Source: Usitatibacter sp035624355
Lineage (GTDB): Bacteria > Pseudomonadota > Gammaproteobacteria > Burkholderiales > Usitatibacteraceae
NCBI GenBank assembly: GCA_035624355.1
Contig: DASPRQ010000012.1
Location: 1 to 64,000 of the forward strand
DNA: 64,000 nt
Reading direction: 5' to 3'
The translations under genes and the position numbers were made by a program. Position 1 is the first letter of the stretch. Each line of letters begins with the position of its first letter. Positions 8,801 through 16,671 of this stretch are shown here, piece after piece. The notes under the pieces are model-generated. The model worked only from the letters and a program-made list of their open reading frames with translations. It was not told where the DNA came from and did no database searches.

Positions 8801-9489
8801 TTTCGGAGCCCCGCGAGCCTTCCTGCGTGAGCATGATCGTGCGCACCATGGGGCGCGAGACGCTCGCGCGTGCGCTCGACTGCGCGGCCGCGCAGACCCA
8901 CCGGCCCCTCGAGATCGTGCTGGTGGACGCGGGCGATCGCGGCATCGCGCCCGCGGAGCATCGCGGGGTGCCGGTGCGCGTCGTGCGCGAAGGGCGCCTG
9001 GACCGGCCGCGCGCGGCGAATGCGGGGCTCGCGGCGGCGCGCGGCGAGTGGATCCTGTTCCTCGACGAGGACGACGAGATCGCGCCGGGCCACGTCGCCG
9101 AGCTGCTGGCCGCGGCCCGCGCGGCGGGCGCGCGCGCGGCCTACAGCCAGACGCGGCTCGTGGACGCGGCCGGCCGGGCGCAGCGCGACTTCGGCGGACC
9201 GTTCAACCGGGCGCTGCTCCTCAACTCCAACTACCTCGCGATCCATGCGGTGCTCTTCCACCGCTCGTTCGTGGAGGCCGGCTGCCGGTTCGACGAGAGC
9301 CTGCCGATGTTCGAAGACTGGGACTTCTGGCTGCAGCTCACCCGCCGGGACGACTTCGCGTTCACGGGCCGCCCGACCGCCGTCTACCGCGCGGCGTCGG
9401 GACAATCGGGCGCCGGCGCGGGCCCGAACCTCGACCGCGAACGCGCGCTCGCCGTGCGCGAGGCCCTCATGCGCAAGTGGAGGACGTGA
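8797..9489 (+). CDS. family 2 glycosyltransferase
   Basis: 230 residues from a GTG at 8797 that overlaps the NUDIX stop. The GT-A fold is indicated by VSMIVRTMGR at the start, RAANAGLAAARGEWILFLDE with the DXD-like ED/DD pair (FLDEDDEI), and a downstream MFEDWDFWLQL acceptor-side motif. This short form lacks membrane segments and should be cytoplasmic. Its AVLFHRSF and FEDWDFW motifs closely parallel the C-terminal half of the large glycosyltransferase at 56100-57926, so the two probably share ancestry. Donor and acceptor sugars are unknown. Confidence 0.85.
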   Translation: MISEPREPSCVSMIVRTMGRETLARALDCAAAQTHRPLEIVLVDAGDRGIAPAEHRGVPVRVVREGRLDRPRAANAGLAAARGEWILFLDEDDEIAPGHVAELLAAARAAGARAAYSQTRLVDAAGRAQRDFGGPFNRALLLNSNYLAIHAVLFHRSFVEAGCRFDESLPMFEDWDFWLQLTRRDDFAFTGRPTAVYRAASGQSGAGAGPNLDRERALAVREALMRKWRT

Positions 9490-9493
9490 GGGC

Positions 9494-10012
9494 GTGCCCT
9501 TCTCCTACTACGACCGGCTGTCGGCCGCGAGGCAGCGCACGTACCGCAAGAGCGACGGCATCCGCCGGGTGGCCGTTCCCGGCATCGACGCGCTGGTGCC
9601 GGTCGCCCGCGCCGTCGAGAGCTCGCTCGCGGGCGGGTCGCGCGCCGAGGTCGAGCGGGCCTGCCAGGCGCTCGTCGACGCCCTGAACGCGCGGCTCTCC
9701 ACGCCCGCGGTGCGCGTGCGCGTGCTCGAGCGCCGGCCTGCCGACGCGGGCGGCGAGCTGCAGGGCCTCTACGAGCCCGACGAGGTGACCGCGGGGACGG
9801 CGCGCATCACGGTCTGGATGCGCACCGCGCGGCGCGAGCAGGTCGTGAAGTTCCGGACGTTCCTGCGCACCCTGGCGCACGAGGTCTGCCATCACCTCGA
9901 TTACGAGCTCTACCGCCTGCCCGAGACCTTCCACACCGAGGGGTTCTACGCGCGCGAGTCGGCGCTGGTGAAGGACCTGGTCGGCGAGGCTACGGAAGGG
10001 GAGCGCACTTGA
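9494..10012 (+). CDS. HExxH-containing protein, possible metallopeptidase
   Basis: 172 residues from a GTG at 9494, four bases after the glycosyltransferase stop, so probably the third gene of the NUDIX-GT2 operon. The N-terminus MPFSYYDRLSAARQRTYRKSD looks conserved-domain-like, and the C-terminal half carries LAHEVCHHLDYEL, a canonical HExxH zinc motif, followed by a downstream Glu in YARESALVK that could be a third ligand. No signal peptide is visible, so it should be cytoplasmic. I do not recognise a named family. The 3' end overlaps gspE convergently by 23 bases. Confidence 0.75.
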   Translation: MPFSYYDRLSAARQRTYRKSDGIRRVAVPGIDALVPVARAVESSLAGGSRAEVERACQALVDALNARLSTPAVRVRVLERRPADAGGELQGLYEPDEVTAGTARITVWMRTARREQVVKFRTFLRTLAHEVCHHLDYELYRLPETFHTEGFYARESALVKDLVGEATEGERT

Positions 10013-11783
10013 GCACTTCCTCGATCGTCGTCATGCCCTGCGCGACCTTCGCCGCGCCCGAGACCCGCAGCGGGCGCATGCCGGCGCGGTACGCCGCCTG
10101 CGTGAGCTGCCCGACGTCGGTATGGTCGGTGACGAGCGAGCGCAGGTCCCGCGTGAGCTGCATGATCTCGTACAGGCCGACGCGCCCCAGGTAGCCGGTG
10201 TTGCGGCACTCGAGGCAGCCGACCGGCCGGTAGACGTGCTCGGGCGGCGGCGCCTTGAAGGGCGTGCACAGCGCGTTCCAGACCTTGTGCTCCTCCTCGC
10301 GCTGGAACGCCATCTTCTGCTTGCAGTGGGGGCAGAGGGTGCGCACCAGGCGCTGCGCCATGATGCCGAGGATGGTCGAGTTGAGCAGGTAGGCCGGCGC
10401 CCCCAGGTCGAGGAGCCGCGTGATCGAGGTCGGCGCGTCGTTGGTGTGCAGCGTCGAGAGCACGAGGTGGCCGGTGAGGGCCGCCTGGATCGCCATGTCC
10501 GCGGTCTCGTGGTCGCGGATCTCCCCCACCATGATGATGTCCGGGTCCTGGCGCATGAGCGCGCGCACGCCCGCGGCGAAGGTGAGGTCGAGGTCCGCCT
10601 GCACCTGCATCTGGATGAGGCGCGGATCGATCATCTCGATCGGGTCCTCGATCGTGCAGATGTTCACCTCGGGGGTGGCGAGCTGCTTGAGGGTGGTGTA
10701 GAGGGTCGTGGTCTTGCCCGAGCCGGTGGGGCCGGTCACGAGCAGGATCCCGCCGGGCTCGCGGATGAGCCGCTGCCAGGTCTCGTGCTCCTCCTGGGTG
10801 AATCCGAGGTCCTTGAAGTCGCGCATCAGGACCTCGGGATCGAAGATGCGCATCACGAGCTTCTCGCCGTGGGCGGTGGGCAGCGACGAGAGCCTGAGCT
10901 CGATCTCGTCGCCGTCGGGCATGCGCGTCTTGATGCGCCCGTCCTGCGGCCGGCGCTTCTCGACCACGTCCATGCGCCCGAGGATCTTGATGCGCGCCAC
11001 CATCGCGGTGAGCACGGGATAGGGCACCTGGTAGACCTCGTGCAGCACGCCGTCGATGCGGAAGCGCAGCACGCCCACCTCGCGCCGCGGCTCGAGGTGG
11101 ATGTCGCTCGCGCGCTGGTCGAAGGCGTACTGCCAGAGCCAGTCGACCAGGTGCACGATGTGGTGGTCGTTGGCGTCGAGCGGGCGGCCCGCCTTGCCCA
11201 TCTCGACGAGCTGCTCGAAGTTCGCGAGCCCCGAGGCCGCGGGAACGCCCGCCGCCTCCGCGCGCTTCATGCTCTTGGCGAGGTTGAAGAACTCGCCCTG
11301 GTAGCGCTCGATGTCGAGGGGGTTCGCGAAGACGCGCTTGATCGTGAGGCGCAGCATCTCCGCGAGCTCGGACTCCCAGCTCGACAGGAACGGCTCGGCG
11401 GTGGCGATGGTGACCTCGCGCCCGCTCACGTCGACGGGCAGGATGCCGCGGCGCTGCGCGTATTCCGCGGACATCACCTCGGTGACCGCCTTCAGGTCGA
11501 TCTTGAGCGGGTCGATGTGGTAGAAGGGGATGCGCAGGCGCCCCGCGAGCCACTCGGTGAGCACCTCCGGCGTGAGCAGCGGCTGCGGCGCCTTCGCCGA
11601 GCGCCAGCGCGCCTCCGAGATCACGACGATCGGGTGGCGGCTCCCCCCGCGCTGGAAGCGCGAGTCCTGGAGGAGCTTGGCGGCCTTGTCGGCCGGAACC
11701 AGGCCGTCCTCGACCAGCCAGTCGAGCACCTCGCGCAGCTGCAGCTTGCGATCGACGCGGGAGGACGGGGTGACGGCGGCCAT
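9990..11783 (-). CDS. GspE/PilB-type secretion or pilus assembly ATPase
   Basis: 597 residues. The N-terminal domain (to about residue 190) is a divergent T2SSE-N/MshEN module. The ATPase core carries Walker A GPTGSGKTTT (about residue 350), the Asp box CTIEDPIEMI, Walker B DIIMVGEIRD, and the His box GHLVLSTLHTNDA. A zinc-binding tetracysteine (CPHC and CLEC) sits near the C-terminus as in GspE/PilB extension ATPases. It would power type IV pilus extension or type II secretion at the inner membrane. No pilC, pilD or gsp gene is adjacent, so it is an orphan here. A CATAAT box lies seven bases before the ATG. Confidence 0.92.
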   Translation of the reverse strand: MAAVTPSSRVDRKLQLREVLDWLVEDGLVPADKAAKLLQDSRFQRGGSRHPIVVISEARWRSAKAPQPLLTPEVLTEWLAGRLRIPFYHIDPLKIDLKAVTEVMSAEYAQRRGILPVDVSGREVTIATAEPFLSSWESELAEMLRLTIKRVFANPLDIERYQGEFFNLAKSMKRAEAAGVPAASGLANFEQLVEMGKAGRPLDANDHHIVHLVDWLWQYAFDQRASDIHLEPRREVGVLRFRIDGVLHEVYQVPYPVLTAMVARIKILGRMDVVEKRRPQDGRIKTRMPDGDEIELRLSSLPTAHGEKLVMRIFDPEVLMRDFKDLGFTQEEHETWQRLIREPGGILLVTGPTGSGKTTTLYTTLKQLATPEVNICTIEDPIEMIDPRLIQMQVQADLDLTFAAGVRALMRQDPDIIMVGEIRDHETADMAIQAALTGHLVLSTLHTNDAPTSITRLLDLGAPAYLLNSTILGIMAQRLVRTLCPHCKQKMAFQREEEHKVWNALCTPFKAPPPEHVYRPVGCLECRNTGYLGRVGLYEIMQLTRDLRSLVTDHTDVGQLTQAAYRAGMRPLRVSGAAKVAQGMTTIEEVLKCAPLP

Positions 11784-11790
11784 GGCGGGA

Positions 11791-11796
11791 ATTATG
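11791..11796 (-). promoter_or_regulatory. -10 box directly upstream of gspE
   Basis: CATAAT on the minus strand ends seven bases before the ATG at 11783, with no Shine-Dalgarno between. A transcript starting at the normal distance would be leaderless or nearly so. Confidence 0.4.
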
Positions 11797-11822
11797 GCCG
11801 AAAAATCCCCTCCACCGCAGCG

Positions 11823-12734
11823 TCAGAGGCCCGCCAGGGGCCTCTTCGGGTCATCCCAGCTCCGGGGGTCCTCGATGGGCTCCAGGTGGGTGAGCACCTC
11901 GACGTGGGGCAGGCGCGCGGCGATGCTGCGCTCGAGCTCCTCGACCAGGTCGTGGCCCGCCTGGATCGTCATGCCGCCCGGCAGCAGCACGTGCACGTCC
12001 ACGAAGCTCTTGGGCCCGGCCACTCGCGTGCGCAGCGCGTGGTAGTCGCCGCCCTGATGGCGCAGCGCCTCCAGCACCTCGACGATCACGACCCGGTCGG
12101 CCTCGGGAATCGCGCGGTCCATGAGCCCCTCGAAGGAACGCCTCATGAGGTGCCACCCGGTCCAGAGGATCTGGACCGCGACGGCGAGCGCCACGATCGG
12201 GTCGAGCCGCAGCCATCCGGTCCACTGCACGAGCAGCACGCCCGCGAAGACGCCCGCCGTGGTCCACACGTCCGTGAGCAAATGCTTCGCGTCGGCCTCG
12301 AGCGTGATGGAGCGGTGCGCGCGCGCCGCCCGCAGCATCACCCACGCGCACCAGACGTTGGCGAGCGCGGCCAGCACCGAGAGCGCGAGCCCGCGCCCCA
12401 CCTGCTCGAGGGGCATCGGGTGCATGAGTCGCGGCATCGCGCTCCAGACGATCCCCGCGGCGGCCACGAAGATGAGCGCCCCCTCGATGCCGCTCGAGAA
12501 GTACTGCGCCTTCTCGTGGCCGAAGTTGTGCTCGCGGTCGGGGCCCGCCGCCGCGTAGGTGAGCACGCCGAGCGCGACGAGGGCCGCCGCGATGTTGACC
12601 ACCGCCTCCACCGCGTCGGAGAGCAGCCCGACCGAGCCCGTGAGGTGCCAGGCGAGGAACTTGAGCACGATGGTGACGATCGACGTGGCGAGCGAAAGCC
12701 ACGCGTAGAAGACGGGGGCGCGGGGCGCGCTCAC
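11823..12734 (-). CDS. cation diffusion facilitator (CDF) family transporter
   Basis: 303 residues from a GTG at 12734 that overlaps the LysR stop by four bases. Six hydrophobic segments are visible, with the CDF metal site HxxxD-type residues in LSDAVEAVVNIAAA and the TM5 pair HLLTDVWTT, and the FGHEKAQYFSSGIEG loop typical of CDFs. The C-terminal cytoplasmic domain carries SFVDVHVLLPGGMT. CDFs export divalent cations (Zn, Fe, Co, Mn) in exchange for protons across the inner membrane; the metal cannot be assigned. Coupling to the LysR gene suggests coexpression from the regulator promoter. Confidence 0.92.
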   Translation of the reverse strand: MSAPRAPVFYAWLSLATSIVTIVLKFLAWHLTGSVGLLSDAVEAVVNIAAALVALGVLTYAAAGPDREHNFGHEKAQYFSSGIEGALIFVAAAGIVWSAMPRLMHPMPLEQVGRGLALSVLAALANVWCAWVMLRAARAHRSITLEADAKHLLTDVWTTAGVFAGVLLVQWTGWLRLDPIVALAVAVQILWTGWHLMRRSFEGLMDRAIPEADRVVIVEVLEALRHQGGDYHALRTRVAGPKSFVDVHVLLPGGMTIQAGHDLVEELERSIAARLPHVEVLTHLEPIEDPRSWDDPKRPLAGL

Positions 12735-13669
12735 GGCCGCTTCTTCCCGCGCGGGACCGGGCGGGCGCCGCGGATGAGCCGCGCGCCCTCCTCCACCACG
12801 AACCGCTCGAAGGCCTCGGCGATGCGCGGCAAAGTGCGGCTGCGCCGCCGCACCACGTACCACTGGCGCACCACCGGGAAGCCCTTCACGGGCACCACCG
12901 CGAGCCGCCCGAGGGCGAGCTCCTGCTGAACGGCGTGCGCCGAGAGGAACCCCAGCCCGAAGCCCGCGGCCACCGCCTGCTTGATGGTCTCGTTGCTCGC
13001 GATCTCCATCTCGATGCGCGGCACCACGTCCGACTCGGCGAAGGCCTGCTCCATCGCCAGCCGCGTGGCCGATCCGGGCTCGCGCGTGATGAGCGCCTCG
13101 CGCGCGACCTCCTCGAGCGCCACGCTGCGCTTGCGCGCGAGGCGGTGGCCGGGCGGGGCGACGATCACGTGCGGGTGGGGCGCGAAGGGCCGCGCGGCGA
13201 AGTCGCAGTGCGTGGGCGGGTGGCTCATCACGGCGAGGTCGATCTCGTGGGCCGCGAGGCGCTCGAGCAGGTCGTCGCGGTTGCCGACGGTGAGCCGCGC
13301 GCGGATCCTCGGGTGGCGCTCCCGGAAAGCGGCGATGAGCCACGGCAGGAAGTAGTCCCCGGCGTTGATCACCGCCACGTCGAGGAGCCCCCGCTCTAGG
13401 GAGCCCAGGCCCGCGATCGCCTCCTCCGAGGCGCGGATGTGGCCCAGGATCTCGCGCGCGTGCGCGAGGACCTCGTCGCCCGCCTGGGTGAGCTTGAGGC
13501 GCCGACCCACGCGCTCGAAGAGCGCGGCGCGCGCGTGGCCCTCGAGCTGGCGCACCTGGATCGACACCGCGGGCGGAGTGAGGTGCAGCTCCTCCGCGGC
13601 GCGGGTGAGGGAGAGGTGGCGCGCGGCGCTCTCGAACACGCGGAGCTGGCGCAGCGTGGCGTTCTTCAT
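12731..13669 (-). CDS. LysR-family transcriptional regulator, CbbR-like
   Basis: 312 residues. The N-terminal winged helix begins MKNATLRQLRVFESAARH and continues LTRAAEELHLTPPAVSIQV, closely matching the start of CbbR regulators of RuBisCO operons in betaproteobacteria. The C-terminal effector domain follows (LERGLLDVAVINAGDYFLP, GFGLGFLSAHAV). CbbR proteins sense metabolites such as PEP and NADPH. No cbb structural genes are in the window, so the target is not visible; it may regulate the cotranscribed CDF transporter or distant genes. It diverges from a small gene across an AT-rich spacer with repeats. Confidence 0.88.
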   Translation of the reverse strand: MKNATLRQLRVFESAARHLSLTRAAEELHLTPPAVSIQVRQLEGHARAALFERVGRRLKLTQAGDEVLAHAREILGHIRASEEAIAGLGSLERGLLDVAVINAGDYFLPWLIAAFRERHPRIRARLTVGNRDDLLERLAAHEIDLAVMSHPPTHCDFAARPFAPHPHVIVAPPGHRLARKRSVALEEVAREALITREPGSATRLAMEQAFAESDVVPRIEMEIASNETIKQAVAAGFGLGFLSAHAVQQELALGRLAVVPVKGFPVVRQWYVVRRRSRTLPRIAEAFERFVVEEGARLIRGARPVPRGKKRP

Positions 13670-13771
13670 TAAGTGATCGTTTAACGAATCCGTAAGGACA
13701 TTTTACTTTCGTTTAATGCCGTCCGGGGCTACGCTGGACCCGTCGCCGAACGCCAAGGATATGCCGCCGCC
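13661..13771. promoter_or_regulatory. divergent promoter/operator between the CbbR-like gene and a small ORF
   Basis: This spacer is strikingly AT-rich for the window. It contains TCGTTTAACG (13677-13686) and TCGTTTAATG (13709-13718) as direct repeats 32 bases apart, about three helical turns, and CATTAA (13667-13672) facing TTAATG (13713-13718). A LysR operator here is plausible because such regulators usually bind their own divergent promoter. Confidence 0.5.
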
Positions 13772-14020
13772 ATGACCGCCGACCGCCAATCGATCAACCG
13801 CGCCTTCCTCGAGCTGGGGCTGCGCTTCCAGTGGGACGAGAGCGACTGGACGGTGCTCTCCGCCCTGCCGGACCTGCGCGCCCAGCTCGCCTACTGGCTG
13901 CCGCGCCACCAGCCGCACCTGCTGTCCGTCTACGAGCCCGAGTTCCTCGGCCGCCTCGTCGAGGAGCGCGTCGCCTCGCCCGCGACCCGCTTCGGCATGG
14001 AGGCCCACGCCCGCGCCTGA
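13772..14020 (+). CDS. small conserved-looking protein of unknown function
   Basis: 82 residues, beginning MTADRQSINRAFLELGLRF and rich in Leu, Trp and acidic residues; no signal peptide, membrane segment or metal motif. It diverges from the CbbR-like regulator and ends convergently against the acetoacetyl-CoA synthetase gene ten bases away. AAGGA lies 13 bases before the ATG, somewhat far for a ribosome binding site. The codon pattern fits a real gene, but the function is unknown. Confidence 0.65.
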   Translation: MTADRQSINRAFLELGLRFQWDESDWTVLSALPDLRAQLAYWLPRHQPHLLSVYEPEFLGRLVEERVASPATRFGMEAHARA

Positions 14021-14029
14021 GGCCGCGGC

Positions 14030-15985
14030 CTAGGCGGCGAGCTCGGGCCGGTTGCGGAAGTGCTCGAGCGCCTCGGGGTTCGCCAGGGCCTCGAGGTTCT
14101 TCACGGGCTCGCCGCGGACCACGGCGCGCACGGCGAGCTCCACGATCTTGTTGCTCTTGGTGCGCGGGATGTCCGGCACCTGCAGGATCACCGCCGGCAC
14201 GTGGCGCGGCGTGGTGTTCGCGCGGATCGTGTCGCGGATCTTCTTCGCGAGCGCCTCGTCGAGCGCGAGCCCCTCGCGCAGCCGCACGAAGAGCACGACG
14301 CGCACGTCCTTCTCCCAGTCCTGGCCGATCACGATCGACTCCACGACCTCGTCGAGCTTCTCGACCTGGCGGTAGATCTCCGCCGTCCCGATGCGCACGC
14401 CGCCGGGGTTGAGCACCGCGTCCGAACGCCCGTAGATCACCATGCCGCCGTGGGAGGTGAGCTCGCACCAGTCGCCGTGGCGCCACACGCCCGGGTACTT
14501 GTCGAAGTAGGCGGCGCGGTACTTCTCACCGTCGGGGTCGTTCCAGAACCCGAGCGGCATCGTCGGGAAGGGCGCCGTGCACACGAGCTCGCCTTTCTTT
14601 CCCGGCGCCAGGGACCGCCCGTCGTCGTCGAAGACCTCGACCTTCATCCCGAGCGCGCGGCATTGCAGCTCCCCCTTCCAGACGGGCAGGATCGGGCAGC
14701 CGCCGGCGAAGCACGCCACGAGGTCGGTCCCGCCGCTGATCGAGGCGAGGCACAGGTCCTTCTTCACGTGCTCGTACACGTACTCGAAGCCCTCGGGCGC
14801 GAGCGGCGAGCCGGTCGAGAACATCGTGCGCAGCTCCGGAAGCTCGTGGGTGCGGATCGGGTCGAGGCCGTGCTTGGCGGCCGTGTCGATGAACTTGGCC
14901 GAGGTGCCGAACTGGGTCATGTCCTCGGCGGCCGCGAGGTCGAAGAGGATGGTGCCCCCCGCGGCGAAGGGCGAGCCGTCGTAGAGCAGCAGCGTCGCCC
15001 CCGAGGCGAGCCCCGAGGCGAGCCAGTTCCACATCATCCAGCCGCACGTCGTGAAGTAGAAGAGGCGGTCGCCTTCCTTCACGTCGCCGTGCAGCATGTG
15101 CTCCTTCAGGTGCTGGAGCAGCACGCCGCCCGCGCCGTGCACGATGCACTTGGGCACGCCCGTGGTGCCGCTCGAGTAGAGGATGTAGAGCGGATGGTTG
15201 AAGGGCAGGCGCCGGAAGGCGATCGCCGCCGGCTCGTGCGGCGTGGTGAACGCGTCCCACGTCTGCGCGCGCGGCACGCCCGCGAGGCTCGGCGCCTCGG
15301 AAACGTACGGGACGACCACCACGCGCCTCGCGCTGGGGAGCCGCTTCACCACCTCCGCGATGCGGCCCAGGGTTTCCACGGCCTTGCCGTTGTAGTAGTA
15401 GCCGTCGCAGCAGACGAGCACCTTGGGCTCCACCTGCCCGAAGCGGTCGAGGACGCCCTGCACGCCGAAGTCGGGCGAGCACGAGGTGAAGGTCGCTCCC
15501 AGGCTCGCCGCGGCGAGCATCGAGACCACCGTCTCGGGCATGTTCGGCATGAACGCGGCGACCCGGTCGCCCTCGCCCACGCCCGCGGCCGCGAGCGCCT
15601 GCTGCATGCGCGAGACCGCCTCGTGGAGGTCGCCCCCCGACAGGCGCCGGCGCACCTTGTCCTCGCCCCAGAAGACGATCGCGTCGCCCCGGTGCCGGTG
15701 GCGCAGCAGGTTCTCCGCGAAGTTGAGCCTGCCGTCGGGGAAGAAGCGCGCGCCCGGCATCTTGCCCGCGTCGACGAGGACGCGCTCGCCGGGCTCGCCG
15801 ATCACGCCGCCGAAGTCCCACATCGCCTTCCAGAACGCCTCGAGGTTCGCGACCGACCAGGCGTGCAGCGCCCCGTAGTCGCGGATGGAAAGGCCGTGGC
15901 GCTCGTTCACGAGCTTCATGAAGGCGCTCACGTGCGAACGCGCGACGCGCTCGGGCGAAGGGCTCCAGAGGGGCTGGTCGGTCAT
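14030..15985 (-). CDS. acetoacetate-CoA ligase (acetoacetyl-CoA synthetase)
   Basis: 651 residues, the size of the family. The ANL superfamily motifs are YSSGTTGVPK (P-loop, about residue 268), the acetyl-CoA-synthetase-like FTTCGWMMWNW block, YGRSDAVLNPGG, and the C-terminal PRTKSNKIVE with the catalytic Lys region. The N-terminus (LWSPSPERVARSHVSAFM) and the GWMMWN context favour acetoacetate over acetate as substrate. It activates acetoacetate with ATP and CoA to acetoacetyl-CoA, the step after 3-hydroxybutyrate dehydrogenase. It lies 15 bases after the pcp stop in the bdhA block, with TATAGT seven bases before the ATG. Confidence 0.93.
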   Translation of the reverse strand: MTDQPLWSPSPERVARSHVSAFMKLVNERHGLSIRDYGALHAWSVANLEAFWKAMWDFGGVIGEPGERVLVDAGKMPGARFFPDGRLNFAENLLRHRHRGDAIVFWGEDKVRRRLSGGDLHEAVSRMQQALAAAGVGEGDRVAAFMPNMPETVVSMLAAASLGATFTSCSPDFGVQGVLDRFGQVEPKVLVCCDGYYYNGKAVETLGRIAEVVKRLPSARRVVVVPYVSEAPSLAGVPRAQTWDAFTTPHEPAAIAFRRLPFNHPLYILYSSGTTGVPKCIVHGAGGVLLQHLKEHMLHGDVKEGDRLFYFTTCGWMMWNWLASGLASGATLLLYDGSPFAAGGTILFDLAAAEDMTQFGTSAKFIDTAAKHGLDPIRTHELPELRTMFSTGSPLAPEGFEYVYEHVKKDLCLASISGGTDLVACFAGGCPILPVWKGELQCRALGMKVEVFDDDGRSLAPGKKGELVCTAPFPTMPLGFWNDPDGEKYRAAYFDKYPGVWRHGDWCELTSHGGMVIYGRSDAVLNPGGVRIGTAEIYRQVEKLDEVVESIVIGQDWEKDVRVVLFVRLREGLALDEALAKKIRDTIRANTTPRHVPAVILQVPDIPRTKSNKIVELAVRAVVRGEPVKNLEALANPEALEHFRNRPELAA

Positions 15986-15992
15986 GGTCGCA

Positions 15993-15998
15993 ACTATA
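15993..15998 (-). promoter_or_regulatory. -10 box directly upstream of acetoacetyl-CoA synthetase
   Basis: TATAGT on the minus strand lies seven bases before the ATG at 15985 and inside the 15-base gap after pcp. No Shine-Dalgarno is visible. It could give a leaderless transcript separate from the upstream operon. Confidence 0.4.
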
Positions 15999-16000
15999 AG

Positions 16001-16669
16001 CTAGTCGAGGGCCCCGCCGGCGAGCCTCACGTCGCGGGCGTGGGCGCGCGCGGCCGCGATCCCCGCCTCGACGCCCTTCACCATCGTCGCGAGCGCCATC
16101 GCCGGGACGAGGGGCTTGTCGATCACCTGCTCCTCGGCGTAGGGCACGTGGATGAATCCCGCGCGCGCGCGCGCACCGCCCGCCGCGAGGAGGTCGAGCA
16201 CGCCGTACATGAGGTGGTTGCAGACGAAGGTGCCCGCCGAGTTGGAGACCTCCGCCGGCACGCCCGCCGCGGTCATCGCGGCGACCATCGCCTTCACCGG
16301 GAGCGTCGCGAAGCGGGCCGGCGGGCCTTCGGGCGCCACGGGCTCGTCGATGGGCTGCGCTCCCGCGTTGTCCGCGATGCGCGCATCGCTCACGTTGATC
16401 GCCACGCGCTCCACCGACAGGCGCGAGCGCCCGCCCGCGAGCCCGAGCGAGACCACCAGCGCCGGGGCGTGGCGCCCGATCGCCGCGGCGACCACGTCGA
16501 TCGAGCGCCCGAACTCGCACGGCACGCGGCAGACCTCGACGCGCATCCCCGCGATCTCGCCGGGAAGCCGCTCGCAGATTTCCCAGGAGGGGTTGCGCGA
16601 TTCGCCGGCGAAGGGCTCGAACCCGGTGACGAGCACCACGTCGGCCGGGCGCGGGGCTTGCGCGTCCAC
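16001..16669 (-). CDS. pcp: pyroglutamyl-peptidase I (pyrrolidone-carboxylate peptidase)
   Basis: 222 residues from a GTG at 16669 directly after the bdhA stop; an internal GTG just before VLVTGFEPF would give a start closer to family norm. Peptidase C15 motifs are present: VTGFEPFAGE at the N-terminus, catalytic Glu (E87 in SVERVAIN), Cys (C150 in GTFVCNHLMYG) and His (H174 in GFIHVPYAEEQ). It removes N-terminal pyroglutamate from peptides in the cytoplasm. Its place between two ketone-body genes is odd and probably reflects operon shuffling. Confidence 0.92.
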   Translation of the reverse strand: MDAQAPRPADVVLVTGFEPFAGESRNPSWEICERLPGEIAGMRVEVCRVPCEFGRSIDVVAAAIGRHAPALVVSLGLAGGRSRLSVERVAINVSDARIADNAGAQPIDEPVAPEGPPARFATLPVKAMVAAMTAAGVPAEVSNSAGTFVCNHLMYGVLDLLAAGGARARAGFIHVPYAEEQVIDKPLVPAMALATMVKGVEAGIAAARAHARDVRLAGGALD

Positions 16670-16671
16670 GG

